Origin: Alphaproteobacteria bacterium
GTDB lineage: Bacteria > Myxococcota_A > UBA796 > UBA2385
Assembly: GCA_020632755.1 (NCBI GenBank)
Contig: JACKEY010000020.1
Coordinates: 1 to 64,000 of the forward strand
DNA length: 64,000 nt
Reading direction: 5' to 3'
The notes beneath the pieces are model-generated. The model was not told the origin of the DNA and did no database searches. It saw only the letters and a list, made by a program, of their open reading frames with translations. Positions 7,876-17,000 of the stretch are shown piece after piece (within the stretch, counting starts at the first letter, position 1; every line of letters begins with the position of its first letter). The translations under genes and the position numbers were made by a program.

Positions 7876-9138
7876 TCAGCGGTGGGCGGCCCGCGTCTCG
7901 CGGTACTCGACGGTCCACGGCGGCGGGGTCACGCCTTCTTCCTGCCACCACAGGCAGGCGGTGAAGACCAGCAGCCAGCCCAACAGCGCCAGCCGGATGT
8001 GGCCCCTGGGGCCCGGCACGTTGGCGGGCGGCGGCAGGGGGGCGTCGACCCCCGTGGCGTCGAAGCGCCCCTCGGCCGCGGCGGCCCGGGCCTTGCGCAG
8101 ATCAGCGACCAGCAGGCGGGCGCTGGCGTAGCGATCGCGGCGGTCCTTGGCCAGGCAGGTGCGCACGGTGGCGCACAGGCCTTCGGGCACCGGGTGCACG
8201 GTCTCTTCGCGGGACAGCCAGGGCACGGGCTCGGTCACGTGCTGCAGCATCGTGGCGGCCGAGGTCGGTCCCGAGAAGGGGTAGCGGGCGGTGAACGCGA
8301 CCCAGATGAGCACGCCGATGCTGTAGATGTCGGTGCGCGGGTCCAGCAGCTTGCCGCGGGCCTGTTCGGGCGACATGAAGTGCGGGCTGCCCATGGTCAC
8401 GCCTTCCTGCGTGATCTCCTGGTCCTCTTCTTCGTCGACCAGGCGCGCCAGCCCGAAGTCCAGGATCTTGGTGACCATCCGGTCGCCGCGGCGGACCACC
8501 AGGGCGTTGGACAGCTTCACGTCCCGGTGAACGATGCCGCGCGCGTGGGCGTGGGCCAGGCCCTCGACCAGGTCGATGACCGAGTCCAGGCGCTCGACCA
8601 CGCTGGTGTCGGGGTCCTTGTAGTACTCGGTCAGCCGCAGGCCCTCGAGGTACTCCATCACCAGGTAGCAGCGGCCGTCGTCCAGCCGTCCGAAGTCGAT
8701 GATCTCGACGATGTTCGGGTGGCTCAGCGCGGCCAGGGCGCGGGCCTCGCGCACGAAGCGGGCTTCGAAGTTGCCGTCGTTGCGGGTGGTCTGCGGCGGC
8801 GCGAGCAGCTTGAAGGCGACCTCGCGGTCGATCCCCATGTGGTGCGCCCGGTAGACGATGGCCGTGCCGCCGCGGGCGATGCGATCGATGATCCGGTAGT
8901 GCGTGGCGACGACCTGACCGCGGCGCAGACCCTCGCGGGTGCGGCCGCCGCCGCCGGGGACGACCTTGGGTTCGTCGGCATCGTCGACCCCCGCCAGCCG
9001 GCGGATCGCGTCGACGCCGGGCGTCTTCCGCCGCTCTCGTTCCTGGTCGATCCCGCGACGCACACGCTCCCGCGCGGCGGCCCGGTCCAGGTCGTCGTCG
9101 GGGGTCGGGTTCGGGGAGTCGCCGTCTCGGTTCGACAT
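7876..9138 (-). CDS. Eukaryote-like serine/threonine protein kinase with C-terminal membrane helix
   Basis: The 420-residue protein has an 80-residue charged N-terminal extension, then a Hanks-type kinase domain. It contains the Gly-rich loop IARGGTAIVYRAH at 88-100, Lys110 in AFKLL, the catalytic loop HRDVKLSN with Asp206, DFG at 227-229, and the activation-segment end SPHFMSPEQA. All catalytic residues are present. A single hydrophobic helix at about 382-397 (LALLGWLLVFTACLWW) and a short tail of about 22 residues follow, so the kinase is a tail-anchored cytoplasmic enzyme without a PASTA or sensor domain outside. Such kinases are abundant in Myxococcota. No cognate phosphatase or forkhead-associated protein is next to it. 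A 16-bp tandem repeat lies directly upstream of the start. Confidence 0.93.
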   Translation of the reverse strand: MSNRDGDSPNPTPDDDLDRAAARERVRRGIDQERERRKTPGVDAIRRLAGVDDADEPKVVPGGGGRTREGLRRGQVVATHYRIIDRIARGGTAIVYRAHHMGIDREVAFKLLAPPQTTRNDGNFEARFVREARALAALSHPNIVEIIDFGRLDDGRCYLVMEYLEGLRLTEYYKDPDTSVVERLDSVIDLVEGLAHAHARGIVHRDVKLSNALVVRRGDRMVTKILDFGLARLVDEEEDQEITQEGVTMGSPHFMSPEQARGKLLDPRTDIYSIGVLIWVAFTARYPFSGPTSAATMLQHVTEPVPWLSREETVHPVPEGLCATVRTCLAKDRRDRYASARLLVADLRKARAAAAEGRFDATGVDAPLPPPANVPGPRGHIRLALLGWLLVFTACLWWQEEGVTPPPWTVEYRETRAAHR

Positions 9139-9142
9139 GGAT

Positions 9143-9190
9143 CGAGGGTCGGGTGGTCCGAGGGTCGGGTGGTCCGAGGGTCAGGTGGGC
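9143..9190 (+). repeat. Three tandem 16-bp repeats upstream of the kinase start
   Basis: CGAGGGTCGGGTGGTC occurs at 9143-9158 and 9159-9174, with a third diverged copy (CGAGGGTCAGGTGGGC) at 9175-9190. The array begins five bases upstream of the kinase ATG at 9138, so it would lie in the 5' leader or the promoter. The rest of the 222-bp gap up to 9361 shows no other clear element. Confidence 0.8.
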
Positions 9191-9360
9191 CGGAGGCGCG
9201 GTCTGCCGGCGGCCGCAGGCAGCAGTGTACCGCGCTGGAGGTGGGGGGCTGTATCGAGGTGTCGAGCGGGACCGCCCGGTTCCGGGGGTTGTCGGGCGGT
9301 GACATGCGAGTGTCTCCAGTTGCATCCACGCGGCGTGCCTGTCCGGCTATGGTCCCCGCC

Positions 9361-11310
9361 ATGAGTCCCTTCCTGCTGCTGCTGGCTGCGTGCAACGGCG
9401 CGACCACCGACTCCGGTTCGGTCGCGCCCGGCACCTACGACGACCGCCTCCCCGGCGAGCGCGCCCCCTACACCCGCACCTGCGACGACCAGGACCCGGC
9501 GCGGTGCATGCTGCCGTGGCCGTCCAGCGCCTGGCTGGAAGCCGACGCCGGCACCTCGACCGGCCTGCGCATCTCCATCCAGCCGGACTCCTTCCCCGTC
9601 GACGACGACGCGCGCTGGATGAACCAGGCCGACGGCTTCTCGCGGCTGACCCCCGTCGCCACCGTCCTCGACGGCGTCGTGGCCGACAGCGGCCTGGCCC
9701 CCTGGCCCGCCTGGAGCGACGACAGCGCCCTGCGCATCTACGTCGCCGAGCCGGACCGCGCCGACTACGGCCGCTCGGTCCCCCTGTGGACCCAGGTCAC
9801 CACCAACGAGAGCCTGTCGCCCGACAGCCTGATCGCCGGCTTCCCGCGCGAGCCCCTGGCCGCCGGCGCCGAGCACGTCGTGGTCCTCACCGACGGCATC
9901 ACCGTCGACGGCGACGCGCCGGTCGCCGACCGCGAGACGCGCGTCATCCTGGGGCTGGATGAACCGGCCACCGACCACGAAGCCCGGCTGGCCGCCTACC
10001 ACGCGCCGACCCGCACGCTGCTGGCCGACGTCGGCCAGGACCCGGCCCACGTACTGCGCGTCTGGGACTTCACGACCCGCAGCGCCGAAGACCCGACGCG
10101 GCGCCTGGCCAGCATGATCGAGCAGGTCGCCGCCGCCACCGACGGCTTCGGCGTCGAGTTCGACGGTGTCGGCAGCTCGGGCAACGAGACCATCGATCTC
10201 ATCGTGCTGGGCCGCATCACCGGGGTGCCGGACTTCCGCGATGCCGACGGCCGGCTGGTCCTGGACGCCGACGGCCTGCCCGTGCAGCAGGGCACCACCG
10301 ACGCCGAGTTCCGCGTGATGGTGCCCGCCGGCGACGGCGACTACCGCGTCACCCTCTACGGCCACGGCACGGGCGGCGACGTCGGCGACGACTCCTTCGA
10401 CAAGGAATTCGCCTCCTTCGGCATCGGCAAGGCCGGCACCAGGTTCCTGGGCTGGACCGGCGCCGAGCTCGTGACCCTGTTCACCTCGCTCAACGCCTTC
10501 CAGTCCGGCATCGAAGGCAGCACGACCGGCCTGATGCAGGCCGTCGCCAACACCCAGGCCATCCTCCTCGCCCTGGACGGCGGCGTGCTCAGCGACGCCC
10601 TGTCCGCCGACACGGTGGGCGGCGAGCCCAACCCCGCCGCCGGTCGCCGCCCGGACCTGTCGGTGCCCTTCTGGATGGGCGGCAGCCTGGGCGGCGCGAT
10701 GGGCTGCCTGATCTCGTCGGCCTTCCCGCAGGTCGACTACGCGATCTGCAACGTGCCCAACGGCGCGTGGAGCCACACCATCCCGGGCTCGCTGCTCTAC
10801 GAGACCGCGCTCAAGGGGCCGCTGGCCAACGTCTACGGCGACGAGATCGACGTCGTGCACCAGCTGCTCATCAGCCAGACCAGCTGGGACGACATCGACG
10901 CCGCCGCCTGGGCAGAGCCGGCCATCGACAAGGGCACGATGTTCCTGCTCCAGGAGTCGATGGACGACCCGGTCGTGCCGAACCCCGGCACCGACATCCT
11001 GGCGGTCGCCCTGGGCGCGAAGCACATCGGCCCCCCGCTCGAAGTGGTGCCCGGGCTGGAAGCCGCCGACCAGGTCACCAGCGGCGCGGCCTTCACCCAG
11101 TACCGGGTGCCGAACACCGGCGTGTACGACGTGCACGGCTTCGCCGCGCGCGAGACCGAAGCCGGCGCGGCGGCCTTCGAGCAGATGGTCGAGTTCGTGC
11201 AGTCCGTCTGGGACGACGGCAGCCCGCTCATCACCTTCCCCGACGCCTGCGCGGACGTGACGCCGAACGGCGACTGCGACTTCACTGAAGTGATGGTCGA
11301 GGACGAGTAG
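9361..11310 (+). CDS. Alpha/beta-hydrolase-fold lipoprotein (esterase/lipase-like)
   Basis: The 649-residue product opens MSPFLLLLAACNGAT, a lipobox with Cys10. About 300 residues of Asp-rich sequence lead into an alpha/beta-hydrolase core. VTLYGHGTGG looks like the oxyanion-hole strand, and WMGGSLGGAMG supplies a nucleophile elbow with Ser442 in GGSLGG. Later DDPVVPNP and YDVHGFAA would carry the acid (Asp) and His of the triad. Lipoproteins with an N-terminal domain of this type and a lipase-like core are common in Myxococcota and are annotated as hydrolases of unknown substrate. The frame is open upstream of 9361, but the lipobox fixes the start. It stands alone between a divergent kinase gene and the phosphotransferase gene. 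Confidence 0.78.
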   Translation: MSPFLLLLAACNGATTDSGSVAPGTYDDRLPGERAPYTRTCDDQDPARCMLPWPSSAWLEADAGTSTGLRISIQPDSFPVDDDARWMNQADGFSRLTPVATVLDGVVADSGLAPWPAWSDDSALRIYVAEPDRADYGRSVPLWTQVTTNESLSPDSLIAGFPREPLAAGAEHVVVLTDGITVDGDAPVADRETRVILGLDEPATDHEARLAAYHAPTRTLLADVGQDPAHVLRVWDFTTRSAEDPTRRLASMIEQVAAATDGFGVEFDGVGSSGNETIDLIVLGRITGVPDFRDADGRLVLDADGLPVQQGTTDAEFRVMVPAGDGDYRVTLYGHGTGGDVGDDSFDKEFASFGIGKAGTRFLGWTGAELVTLFTSLNAFQSGIEGSTTGLMQAVANTQAILLALDGGVLSDALSADTVGGEPNPAAGRRPDLSVPFWMGGSLGGAMGCLISSAFPQVDYAICNVPNGAWSHTIPGSLLYETALKGPLANVYGDEIDVVHQLLISQTSWDDIDAAAWAEPAIDKGTMFLLQESMDDPVVPNPGTDILAVALGAKHIGPPLEVVPGLEAADQVTSGAAFTQYRVPNTGVYDVHGFAARETEAGAAAFEQMVEFVQSVWDDGSPLITFPDACADVTPNGDCDFTEVMVEDE

Positions 11311-11474
11311 GGCGCGCGCGCCGCGGCCGCCGGTCGCTTTGCGCCGCGATCGACAGGAATCTCCTGTCCGTCCTGGTAGCCCCCCTCAGCTTCTATCGAT
11401 CGGCGCCAGGGCGTGCAATCCAGGGCCCCGGGGCGCACAGTGCGCGGCATCCGCCCGGGGCGGAGGAGGTGCAC

Positions 11475-14000
11475 ATGGGCAGTCGGTTCGTTCGGGCGTT
11501 GGCCGAGGTGGGCGAGGACGAGCGCGCGCGGTTCGGCGGCAAGGCCGTGCAGCTCGCGGCGCTGTGCGGGGTGGAGGGCGTGCACGTCCCCGGGGGCTTC
11601 TGCGTTTCTGCAGAAGCAGGGTGGGGGGAGGAGGAGGAGCGGCCGGTTCGGGAGGAGGAAGGCGCCGCCGGGGAGGAGGGCGTCGGCGGGGAGGAGGGCG
11701 CGGCCGAGGAGGAGGCGGGCCGGGCGGCCCTGCACGGCCTGCCCGAGGCGATCGCCGCCGAGATCCGCGCGGCGGTACTGGCCCGCGGCCCGGAGACGGC
11801 CTGGGCCGTGCGATCGAGCGCGACCACCGAAGACCAGGCGCACACGGCCTTCGCCGGGCTGCACGACAGCTTCCTGGCTGTGGTGGGCGCCGACGCGGTG
11901 GTGGACGCGGTGCGCCGCTGTCGCGCCTCGCTGCACAGCGCGCGGGCGGTTGCCTGGCGGCGCGCCCAGGGCATCCTGGACACCGACGCCCGGATGGCAG
12001 TGTTGGTGCAGGAGCTGGTGCCGGCCGAGGTCTCCGGCACGCTGTTCACCGCGGACCCGGTCAGCGGGCGCCGCGGCACGGCGGCGATCGAGGCCTGCGC
12101 GGGCCTGGGCGAGGCGCTGGTCGGCGGGCGGGTCGCGGGCCAGGGCTTCGCGCTGCGCGGCGGGGTGGTGGAGCGGCGGCCGGAGCCCGGCGTGGCGGCG
12201 CTGCTGACCGACGACGAGCTTCGTGCGCTCGAAGCCCTGGGGCGGCGCATCGAGGCGGCCCGCGGAGCGCCCCAGGACATCGAGTGGTGCCGGGCCGGCG
12301 GCCGGTTCTCCGTGGTGCAGAGCCGGCCGATCACGACGCTGTTCCCGATCCCGCCGGCCCCCGACGACGCCCCCCGGATCTACCTGTCCGTGGCCCACCA
12401 GCAGATGATGCTCGACGCGCTGACGCCGCTCGGCCGGTCGCTGTGGCTGAAGACGACCCCGCGGCCGATGGCCGAGGCCGGCGGCCGGCTGTTCGTCGAC
12501 GTGACGGCGATGCTCGCGACGGGGCCGGGCCGGGCCGCGCTGCTGCACACGATGGCGCAGCACGATCTGCTCACGCTGGACGCCCTGCGCACGGTGCTGG
12601 ATCGCGGGGACCTGCTGCCGCCGGTCGCCTCGTCGGCGCCCGCGGCGCCTCCTCCCGCCGCCCCTCCCCCGCTGGAGGCCGACGACACCGTCGTGCCCGC
12701 GCTGATCGCAGCCTGGGACGACTCCCTCGAGCAGGGGCGTCGGCGCCTGCAGGGCTGCGCGGGCGAGGGCTGCTTCGACGCCATCGACGACGACCTGGTG
12801 GCGCTGCGCGAGCGCATGGCCGACCCGGTCGGCCGCCAGGCCTACATGTCGGCGATCGACGCCGCCTTCTGGCTGGACGAGCAGCTGGGCGAGTGGCTGG
12901 GCGAGGCGGACGCTGCGGCCGTGCTGGCCCGGTCGGCGCCCGGCGACGTCACCGCCGAGATGGCGCTCGGCCTGCTGGACGTGGCGGATGCGATCCGCCC
13001 ACACCCCGCGGTGGTCGCGTGGCTCGGGCAGGTGGACGCCGAGGTCGGCCAGGACGCGCTGCTCTCGGGCCTGCGGCGGGTCGGGGGGGGTGCCGGTGCC
13101 GCCGACGCCCTGGGCGACTGGCTGCAGCGCTACGGCATGCGCGGGGTCGGCGAGATCGACCTGGGCCGTCCCCGGTTCCGCGAGCGACCCGGACGGCTGC
13201 TGCCGCTGCTCCTGGCCCACGTGCAGCACCTGCCGACCGGGGAAGCGACGCGGCGCCGGGACGAAGGAGCGCGCGAGGCGGCGGACAAGGCGGCGGACGT
13301 GCTCGGCCGGCTGCAGGCGCTGCCCCAGGGGGCGGACAAGGTCGACCGGACCCGTCGCGCCATCGCCCGGCTGCGGACCTACATGGGCTACCGCGAGTAC
13401 CCCAAGTTCGGCATGATCCAGCGGTACGGGCTCTACAAGCAGGTGCTGCTGGGCCAGGCCCGCCGGCTCGTGCAGGCGGGCGTGCTCGCCGACGAGACCG
13501 ACGCCTTTTTCCTGAGCTTCGACGAGCTGCGGGCGGTCGTTCGCACCGGGCGGGTCCAAGCTGGCCTCGTGGCGGCGCGGCGGCTCGACCACGCCCGGAA
13601 CGAGCGACTGCGGCCCCCGCGGGTGCTGACATCGGAGGGCGAGTGCCTGGACGGCGGCTGGCCCGACGGGGCGGCACGTGCCGGCGAGCTGGTCGGACTG
13701 CCCGTGTCGCTGGGAGTGGCCGAGGGACGGGCGCGGGTGCTGCTGGACGTCGGCGACGCCGCGCTGCAGCCCGGCGAGATCCTGGTGACCCGGTTCACCG
13801 ACCCCAGCTGGACGCCGGCCTTCCTGCTGGCCGGCGGGCTGGTCACCGAGATCGGCGGCCGCATGACCCACGGCGCCGTCGTGGCCCGCGAGCTGGGGCT
13901 GCCCGCGGTCGTCGGCGTGCACGAGGCCACCACGCGGATCCGTGACGGGCAGCGGATCCGCGTGGACGGCGGGCGGGGGACCGTGGCGCTGCTGGACTGA
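11475..14000 (+). CDS. PEP-synthase-type phosphotransferase, rifampicin-phosphotransferase-like
   Basis: The 841-residue protein has an N-terminal ATP-grasp nucleotide domain (GGKAVQLAAL, VRSSATTEDQAH, VSGTLFTADP, QDIEWC, VQSRPITT). A central domain of about 450 residues follows, and a C-terminal swivelling His domain with GGRMTHGAVVAREL, where His799 is the phosphorylated residue. This order matches rifampicin phosphotransferases and the related PEP/pyruvate-dikinase family. Whether rifampicin is the substrate cannot be read from sequence. The start at 11475 is preceded by GGAGGAGG with good spacing; an in-frame GTG lies at 11469. Between GGFCVSAEA and the next helix sits a Glu/Gly-rich insert of about 30 residues (EEEERPVREEEGAAGEE), unlike the family. 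Confidence 0.78.
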   Translation: MGSRFVRALAEVGEDERARFGGKAVQLAALCGVEGVHVPGGFCVSAEAGWGEEEERPVREEEGAAGEEGVGGEEGAAEEEAGRAALHGLPEAIAAEIRAAVLARGPETAWAVRSSATTEDQAHTAFAGLHDSFLAVVGADAVVDAVRRCRASLHSARAVAWRRAQGILDTDARMAVLVQELVPAEVSGTLFTADPVSGRRGTAAIEACAGLGEALVGGRVAGQGFALRGGVVERRPEPGVAALLTDDELRALEALGRRIEAARGAPQDIEWCRAGGRFSVVQSRPITTLFPIPPAPDDAPRIYLSVAHQQMMLDALTPLGRSLWLKTTPRPMAEAGGRLFVDVTAMLATGPGRAALLHTMAQHDLLTLDALRTVLDRGDLLPPVASSAPAAPPPAAPPPLEADDTVVPALIAAWDDSLEQGRRRLQGCAGEGCFDAIDDDLVALRERMADPVGRQAYMSAIDAAFWLDEQLGEWLGEADAAAVLARSAPGDVTAEMALGLLDVADAIRPHPAVVAWLGQVDAEVGQDALLSGLRRVGGGAGAADALGDWLQRYGMRGVGEIDLGRPRFRERPGRLLPLLLAHVQHLPTGEATRRRDEGAREAADKAADVLGRLQALPQGADKVDRTRRAIARLRTYMGYREYPKFGMIQRYGLYKQVLLGQARRLVQAGVLADETDAFFLSFDELRAVVRTGRVQAGLVAARRLDHARNERLRPPRVLTSEGECLDGGWPDGAARAGELVGLPVSLGVAEGRARVLLDVGDAALQPGEILVTRFTDPSWTPAFLLAGGLVTEIGGRMTHGAVVARELGLPAVVGVHEATTRIRDGQRIRVDGGRGTVALLD

Positions 14001-14036
14001 GCCGCAGCGCCATCTCCGAGGGGCCCGGCCGAATGC

Positions 14037-17000
14037 TCAGCGCCGCCGGCGGGCCAGCCCGACCAGGCCGAACAGGGCCAGGAACAGCCCGCCGCTGGTC
14101 GCGCCGCCCGGGACGGCCGAGCAGCCCTTCTTGCCGTCGCCTTCGTCGGTGCCGCCGTCGATCGAGCCGTCGGTGCTGCCGTCGGTGTCGGTGTCGGCAT
14201 CGGCATCGGCATCGGCGTCCGTGTCGGTGCCGTCGGTGTCGGTGTCGGCGTCCGTGTCGACATCCGTGTCCGTGTCCGACGTGTCGGTGTCGGTGTCGGT
14301 GTCGGTGGTGTCGGTGTCCGTGTCCGCGTCGGTGTCGGTGTCGGTGGTGTCGGTGTCCGTGTCCGTGTCGGTGTCGGTGGTGTCGGTGTCCGTGTCCGCG
14401 TCGGTGTCCGCATCGGTGTCGGTGTCCGTGCCGCCGCTGCTGCCGTCGGTGCCGTCACAGTCGCTGTCGACGCCGTCGCCTTCGGTGTCGGTGGCGCCGG
14501 GGTGGATGCTGGCGCTGCTGTCGTCGCAGTCGGTGCCGCCGAAGCTGCTGGCTTCGTAGCCGTCGCCGTCGCGGTCGTAGTCGCTGCGGCCGTCGCAGTT
14601 GCTGTCGACGCCGTCGTAGTAGATCTCGGTGGCGCCGGGGTGGATCCGGGCGTCGCCGTCGTCGCAGTCGGTGCCGCCCCAGGCGGAGCTGTCGTAGCCG
14701 TCGCCGTCGGCGTCGTAGTCGCTGTCGCCGTCGCAGTCGGCGTCGACCCCGTCGTACCAGGTCTCGGGAGCGCCGTCGTAGACATCGTCGTCGGTGTCGT
14801 CGCAGTCGTCGCCGCCGTAGGCCGCGCTGTCGTCACCGTCGCCGTCGGCGTCGTAGTCACTGGCGTCGTCGCAGTCGCTGTCGACGCCGTCGTACCAGGT
14901 CTCGGTGGCGCCGGGGCTGACGTCGTCGTCGCCGTCGTTGCAGTCGCGACCGCCGTAGGACTCGGCGTCGTAGCCGTCGCCGTCGCGGTCGTAGTCGCTG
15001 CCGCCGCTGCAGTCGCTGTCGACGCCGTCGTACCAGACCTCGGGCTCGCCGGGGCTCACGTCGGCGTCGGTGTCGTCGCAGTCGCTGCCGTCGTAGTCGT
15101 CGCTGTCGTAGCCGTCGCCGTCGCGGTCGTAGTCGCTGCGGCCGTCACAGTCGCTGTCGACGCCGTCGTACCAGGTGTCGGCGTGGCCCGGGTAGACGTC
15201 GTCGTCGGTGTCGTCGCAGTCGTCGCCGCCGTAGGCGTCGCTGTCCTCGCCGTCGCCGTCGGCATCGTAGTCGGACCCGCCGGCACAGTCGCCGTCGACG
15301 CCGTCGTACCAGATCTCCGCTGCGCCGGGGTAGGCGCTCGCGCTGCTGTCGTCGCAGTCGGTGCCGCCGTAGCTGCTGTGGTCGTAGCCGTCGCCGTCGC
15401 GGTCGTAGTCGCTCTCGCCGTCGCAGTTGCTGTCGACGCCGTCGTACCAGGTCTCGGCGGCCCCGCTGTAGACGCTGTCGTCACCGTCGTCGCAGTCGTC
15501 ACCGCCCCAGTCGTCGCTGTCCTCGCCGTCGCCGTCGGCGTCGAAGTCGCTCTCGCCGTCGCAGTCGGAGTCGGTGCCGTCGTACCAGGTCTCGGGCGCG
15601 CCGCTGTAGACGCTGTCGTCGCTGTCGTCGCAGTCGCCGCCGCCGTAGCTGTCGCTGTCGTCGCCGTCGCCGTCGGCGTCGTAGTCACTGCCGCCGCTGC
15701 AGTCGCTGTCGACGCCGTCGTACCAGGTCTCGGTGGCGCCCGGGTAGATGGCCGCGTCGTCGTCGTCGCAGTCCTCGTCGGCGTCGAAGCCGTCGCCGTC
15801 GTCGTCGACGGTGGGCTCGATGGCGGCCGGGCCACCGTAGGCGCCGATGTCCGACCGGGTGTCGTCAGGGTCGTAGATGGTGGGGTCGCCGGCGTCCAGG
15901 TTCACGCTGCTGGTGGTCAGCGTCAGGTCGTCGTCGCAGTAGCCGCCGGGGGCGTAGTCCACGAAGCCGGGGGCTTCGTCCATGATGTTGGTGGTCTCGG
16001 CGTCCAGCTCGGCTTCGGTCCGCGCGCCGGACGCGTGGTAGGTCCGGTTGTTGTAGAAGTTGTTGTACTTGGTGATCCAGCCGCTGTCGGTCACCGAGTA
16101 GATGCCGTCGCCGCCCAGGTTGTAGGCGACGATGTTGTTGCGGAAGTCCAGGCTGGTGGCGTTGGCGTAGAGCGCGCCGCCGCTGCTGCTCGCCGCGTTG
16201 CCGACGAAGGTGTTGTTGATCAGGTCGGGATCGGTCGCCGTGCTGACGTAGATGCCCGCACCGTAGGTGTCGGCGATGTTGGCCTGGAAGACCGTGTTCG
16301 TGACGTCGAAGTTGGTGCTGGTGGACGTCGCGTAGATGCCGCCGCCGCTCTGGCCTTCGTTGCCGCAGAAGGTGCTGTTGGTGACGTTGATGCCACCGTA
16401 GGCCAGGTAGCTGTAGATGGCGCCGCCGCTGCCCGTGCCGCCGGTCGCGGCTTCGTTGCCGTAGAACTCGGCGCCGTCGACCGTCAGGCTGTAGTAGGTG
16501 TCGGCGTAGATGGCGCCGCCGTACTCGTCGGCCAGGTTGTCGGTGAAGGTCGAGTCGGTGATCGACAGGGTGTAGGTCGACGAGCTCGACTCGGGGTTGA
16601 AGAAGATGGCGCCGCCCTGCAGTGCGGTGGCTTCGTTCTCTTCGATGTCCGAGTCGCTGATGTGCAGGCTGCCGTACTGGTTGACGCTGAAGGCGCCGCC
16701 GTTGGACGCCGTGTTGCCGGCGATGAGCGACGCTTCGATGTCGACGTAGGCGCGCTCGATGTAGGCGAAGCCGCCGTCGCCGCCGCTGTTGTTCTCGGCC
16801 GTGACGTTCGAGAACACCTGGCGGATCGACCCGATGTTGTAGATCCACAGCGCGCCGCCGTCGCCGCCGGAGATGCTGTTGTCGCTGATGACCGCCCCGT
16901 CGATGTCCAGGGCGGTGCTGCCCCCCGAGATGTAGATGGCCCCGCCCCGGTCGTGCGCCGAGTTGCCGGTCAGCGACCAGTCCGTGCCCACGATGCGGGC

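Noticed and set aside
14160..14440. Asp/Thr-coding microsatellite as a sequencing or assembly error.
   Set aside because: The frame stays open and ends in a clean MYXO-CTERM tail, and a similar stalk exists in the neighbouring lipoprotein, so it is most likely genuine.
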